NCBI GenBank assembly: GCA_963621575.1
Contig: CAVFEH010000015.1
Span: 1-53,015 of the forward strand
Reading direction: 5' to 3'
DNA length: 53,015 nt
From: UBA1724 sp963621575
GTDB lineage: Bacteria > Verrucomicrobiota > Lentisphaeria > Oligosphaerales > Oligosphaeraceae
Below are positions 50,265 through 53,015 of this stretch, piece by piece (the stretch's first letter is position 1; every line of letters begins with the position of its first letter). Below the pieces are notes generated by a model, which worked only from the letters and a program-made list of their open reading frames with translations, had not been told where the DNA came from and ran no database searches. The position numbers were made by a program, and so were the translations under genes.

Positions 50265-52631
50265 ATGAAGAAACTCCTGACAACCCTGTTGCTGATCGCC
50301 TGCGCGCTGCCGCTCTTTTCCCTGACCCTCTTCCGGGACGGCGAGGTACGCTCCGCCATCGTCATCCCGCAAGACGCCACGGACCCCGTGCGTTTTGCCG
50401 CCAGGGAGCTGGCGCTCTGGATGGGGAGGGCCTCGGGCCTGGAGTGGCAGATTTGCGAGGGTGCGGCCCCCGGGAGCCTGGTCCCCATCTATCTCGGCGA
50501 CTCCGAGGCCGCGCGGAAAGCGGGCTTCGACCGTGAAGCGCTGGCGAAGGACGGCTATCTGCTGGGCGCCGACGAGGAGTGCGTCTTCATTGCGGGCCGG
50601 GACTACCCCGGCGGCATCCTGCAGGGCTTCATCCACCCCTACCGCTGGGTGGAACTCTGGAACGAGGAACTGAAGCTCAGCGCCCTGGGCGAAATGGGCA
50701 CCTACTACGGCGTGAAGGACTTCCTGGAGACCTTCCTGGGAATCCGCTTCTACATGAAGGGAGACCTGGGCACCGTCTGCCCCCGCCATGACGCCCTGGA
50801 CCTGGAGCCCTTCCAGCGCACCAACGCCCCCGCATTCGCCTACCGGTACGCCTTCTTCTCCTTCCTCAGCGAACAACCCGAGGACGCCCTCTGGTTCCGC
50901 CGCGCCGGCTTCGGCGGCGACTCCCCCCGGGACATCAACCACGCCTACTGGCAGATGGAGGACCAGAAGGACGCGCATCCCGAGTACTTCGCCATCATTG
51001 ACGGACGCCCCGACACCGACAGCCGCTCCGTCCTGGTCCGCTGGGGCGGAAACTACTGCCTCACCAACCCCGGCCTCCAGAAGGCATGGGTGGAGAAGAT
51101 CTGCAAATACTTCGAAACCCACCCCCAGAACATCCTCTATCCCCTCAGCCCCAACGACGGCACCGAACGGGTCTGCGAATGCGAGAATTGCCAGGCGCTG
51201 GTGGACCTCTCCATGGGCGAGGACGGAAAGTTCTCCAACTACGTCTGGACCTTCACCAACAACGTGGCGCGGGAGGTCCGCAAACGCTTCCCCGACCGAC
51301 TCATCGGCACCTTCGCCTACGAACACTACCGCACGCCGCCCACCACCCCCGCACAGCTGGAGCCCAATGTGGCCACCCTCATCTGCCACACCCAGCGGGA
51401 CCAGGTCGACCCCGCCAAGAAAGAGAGCATCCGCGGCGTCCTCAAGGAGTGGCGCGCCCGCCTGAACCACGTCTACAGCTACACCTACCCCCACAAGGAC
51501 TACTGGAAGCCCTGGCGCGGATACCCCGCATTCTACCCCACGCTCCTCCAGGACGACATCCGCTTCGAGCACGAAATCGGCATCGAGGGCTTCTTCATGG
51601 AATCCGAATGGCGCATGGAAGCCGCCGACGAATTCGCCACCTTCAAGATCTGGCAGCCCGGCCTCTCCCACCTGACCGCGTATGTGACCGCCAAGCTGGA
51701 GTGGGATCCCAACCTGGATCTCCAGGCGCTCCTGGACGAATACTACACACTCTTCTACGGCCCCGCCGAAAAGCCCATGCGCGCCTTCTGGGAAAAGGCC
51801 GCGCACATCTGCACCACACGGCCCTTCACCTATGACCAGGGGAAACACCCCAGCACCATCTACTCCGACCAGGATGTCCAGGAGTTCTTCGACCTCCTCG
51901 ACCAGGGGCTGGCGCTCACCGACCCCGAAAGCGACTGCCACAAACGCATCCAGATGATCCGCGACGAAATGGAGCCCTACTCCGGCCTGCAGCTCCACCC
52001 CAGCGAACGGCTCCGCATGCCCATCCCGTTCCCCTTCCTCGCCGATGAAACAGTGAACCCCCAGGACGGCCCCGACGCCCCCGTCTGGCAAAAGGCCCAC
52101 AAGGACTCCTTCGTCAACCCCGACGGCACTCCCGTCGAAATCCCCACCGACTGCTATACGCTGGCCGACGGCGAGGGAGTCTCCCTCCTCTTCCGCTGCC
52201 ATGAACCCGACACCACCAAGCTGGTCACCCAAGCCACCCAACACGACAAGGACATGCCTTGGAAGGACGACGGCGTGGAGGTCTTCTTCTGCACTGCCGA
52301 CGGCGAAACGGGAATCCAGTTCATCCTCACCGCAAACGGCACCCTCTGGGACGGCAAGTGGCCCACCGCGCAGGACACCGTGGACCCCCGCTGGGACGGC
52401 ACCCCGCAATGCCACGTCAGCCGCAGGGACGGCGAATGGACCGCCATCGTGAAAATCCCCTGGTCCGACCTGGAAGCCACCCCCGGCACCGCCGACGCCC
52501 TCAAGGCGAACTTCTACCGCACCCGCGTCGCCGGCGGACAGCCCGTCTACTCCTGCCTCGTCCCCATCATGGGATACCAGCACAAGAATCCGGACTTCTT
52601 TGGAACCGTGCGAATCCAAAGACAGGAATAG
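50265..52631 (+). CDS. Secreted DUF4838 protein with C-terminal carbohydrate-binding-like domain
   Basis: 788 aa. A signal peptide (about 1-19) is followed by an N-terminal alpha-glucuronidase-like domain (about 25-150, VIPQDATDPVRFAARELALWMGR and GTYYGVKDFLETFLGIRFY). Then comes the DUF4838 TIM-barrel-like domain (about 185-470) with LTNPGLQKAWVEKICKYFE, PNDGTERVCECENC, and the conserved WR..YPA and ESEWRMEAADEF regions. The C-terminal 200 residues (FRCHEPDTTKL, DGVEVFFCTADGE, WTAIVKIPWSDL) resemble a family 9 carbohydrate-binding (DOMON-like) module. Such proteins occur in large families in Lentisphaerota and are thought to act on polysaccharides, but the reaction is unproved. Monocistronic: own promoter and terminator. 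C-rich leader without Shine-Dalgarno. Confidence 0.85.
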   Translation: MKKLLTTLLLIACALPLFSLTLFRDGEVRSAIVIPQDATDPVRFAARELALWMGRASGLEWQICEGAAPGSLVPIYLGDSEAARKAGFDREALAKDGYLLGADEECVFIAGRDYPGGILQGFIHPYRWVELWNEELKLSALGEMGTYYGVKDFLETFLGIRFYMKGDLGTVCPRHDALDLEPFQRTNAPAFAYRYAFFSFLSEQPEDALWFRRAGFGGDSPRDINHAYWQMEDQKDAHPEYFAIIDGRPDTDSRSVLVRWGGNYCLTNPGLQKAWVEKICKYFETHPQNILYPLSPNDGTERVCECENCQALVDLSMGEDGKFSNYVWTFTNNVAREVRKRFPDRLIGTFAYEHYRTPPTTPAQLEPNVATLICHTQRDQVDPAKKESIRGVLKEWRARLNHVYSYTYPHKDYWKPWRGYPAFYPTLLQDDIRFEHEIGIEGFFMESEWRMEAADEFATFKIWQPGLSHLTAYVTAKLEWDPNLDLQALLDEYYTLFYGPAEKPMRAFWEKAAHICTTRPFTYDQGKHPSTIYSDQDVQEFFDLLDQGLALTDPESDCHKRIQMIRDEMEPYSGLQLHPSERLRMPIPFPFLADETVNPQDGPDAPVWQKAHKDSFVNPDGTPVEIPTDCYTLADGEGVSLLFRCHEPDTTKLVTQATQHDKDMPWKDDGVEVFFCTADGETGIQFILTANGTLWDGKWPTAQDTVDPRWDGTPQCHVSRRDGEWTAIVKIPWSDLEATPGTADALKANFYRTRVAGGQPVYSCLVPIMGYQHKNPDFFGTVRIQRQE

Positions 52632-52692
52632 CCATCCGCGGAAGGAGGGGGCTTGCAAAACCCCTCCTCCACGGCTGAAGGAAAAATTGACG

Positions 52693-52739
52693 AAAAAACA
52701 CACGGCCCGGCTTGGACAAGCGGACCGTGTGTTTTTTTT
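52693..52739. terminator. Bidirectional Rho-independent terminator
   Basis: AAAAAACACACGG and CCG pair with CGG and CCGTGTGTTTTTT across a 9-base loop, with T8 on the plus strand (52732-52739) and T6 on the minus. It closes the DUF4838 gene 60 bases after its stop. Confidence 0.93.
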
Positions 52740-52740
52740 G

Positions 52741-53015
52741 CAAGCGAGCCCGGCAACCCGCCCCCCCCCCCAGATTCGCCATCGTTGTCACAAGATCCTT
52801 GCAAGAGTGCGCGGCCGCCAGGAAACCCTCTTTTTGGCAAAGGCAGACCCCGGATTTCGACCCGACGAAACCATCGCCGCACACCCCGTCTGGCCTAAAA
52901 AAACTTGCCCGTTTTTTGCATATTTTAAGAGACAACTAACACACTCCTGTTTATGGAGTTACACAGAATGAGGGGGGGGGGGGGGGGGAATTTTTATTAT
53001 TTTTTGGGGGCTTGT
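52741..53015. other. Right-edge segment with G17 tract, no gene seen
   Basis: The segment after the terminator has no supported gene. It becomes AT-rich from about 52895 and includes ACTCC/GGAGT (52943-52947 with 52955-52959). It then has 17 consecutive G at 52972-52988, followed by an AT-rich end. The G run may be an assembly-edge artefact or a true slippery tract. Confidence 0.6.

Noticed and set aside
52930..52970. Possible fifth copy of the 25-bp motif near the right edge (ACACTCCTGT)
   Set aside because: Only about eight bases match the core; the TCTTTATRAC half is missing.

Overview
The window looks like a chromosomal segment of a diderm (LPS-bearing), GC-rich bacterium of the PVC group, most likely Lentisphaerota (Victivallis-like). 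This assignment is an inference. It rests on the large secreted DUF4838 + carbohydrate-binding-like protein at 50265-52631, on the split type II secretion/type IV pilus-like cluster with a fused PilM/PilN-type subunit, on secreted proteins with GWNL repeats, and on LpxA, Lol and Lgt. A fucose isomerase, a secreted alkaline phosphatase and the DUF4838 protein suggest a life on host or algal glycans. No tRNA, CRISPR array, prophage or plasmid backbone was seen.

Layout. 1-1324: a decayed IS1595-type transposase. 1339-2904 (-): an eleven-repeat Sel1 protein with competing hairpins just before its start. 3016-7566 (-): phoA-type alkaline phosphatase, YibE/F membrane protein, LolC and LolD, tightly packed. 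7863-10352 (-): an outer-membrane barrel and a secreted GWNL protein. 10485-11111: a mosaic array of direct repeats whose 25-bp core recurs inverted next to the transposase. 11345-14583 (+): HD-domain protein, FtsW and a Gln-rich secreted protein in an overlapping chain. 14983-16551: a 522-aa protein with an embedded HPr-like site. 16715-23434 (+): rplU, tyrS, lpxA, hisB, thrS, infC, rpmI, rplT. 23800-31285 (+): small membrane protein, serine hydrolase, mutarotase-like protein with a Cys/His tail, LpxH-like hydrolase, fucI, lgt, RluD-type synthase. 31423-38670 (+): five secretion/pilus assembly genes (GspL/PilMN, GspM/PilO, GspC, GspD, GspE). 38771-39499 (-): radC. 39778-43112 (+): dus, trmL, aldo/keto reductase, DUF362 protein. 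43140-43925 (-): Sir2. 43991-44410: a structured non-coding segment and a very strong terminator. 44424-50040 (-): ppdK, a 35-aa basic protein, PTS enzyme I and RNase P RNA. 50265-52631 (+): the DUF4838 protein. The right edge ends in a G17 tract.

How the genes fit together. Much of the window builds the envelope: lipid A (LpxA, LpxH-like), lipoproteins (Lgt, LolCD), septal peptidoglycan (FtsW) and export of folded proteins (secretin, ATPase and inner-membrane platform pieces). A second theme is PEP chemistry: PPDK, enzyme I and an unusual HPr-like protein, with no EII permease in view, which suggests a regulatory rather than sugar-importing PTS. Expression signals show a recurrent TATATT -10 element, several good Rho-independent terminators, and two modes of translation start: clear AGGAG sites for many secreted or small proteins, and C/T-rich leaders without Shine-Dalgarno for many housekeeping genes.
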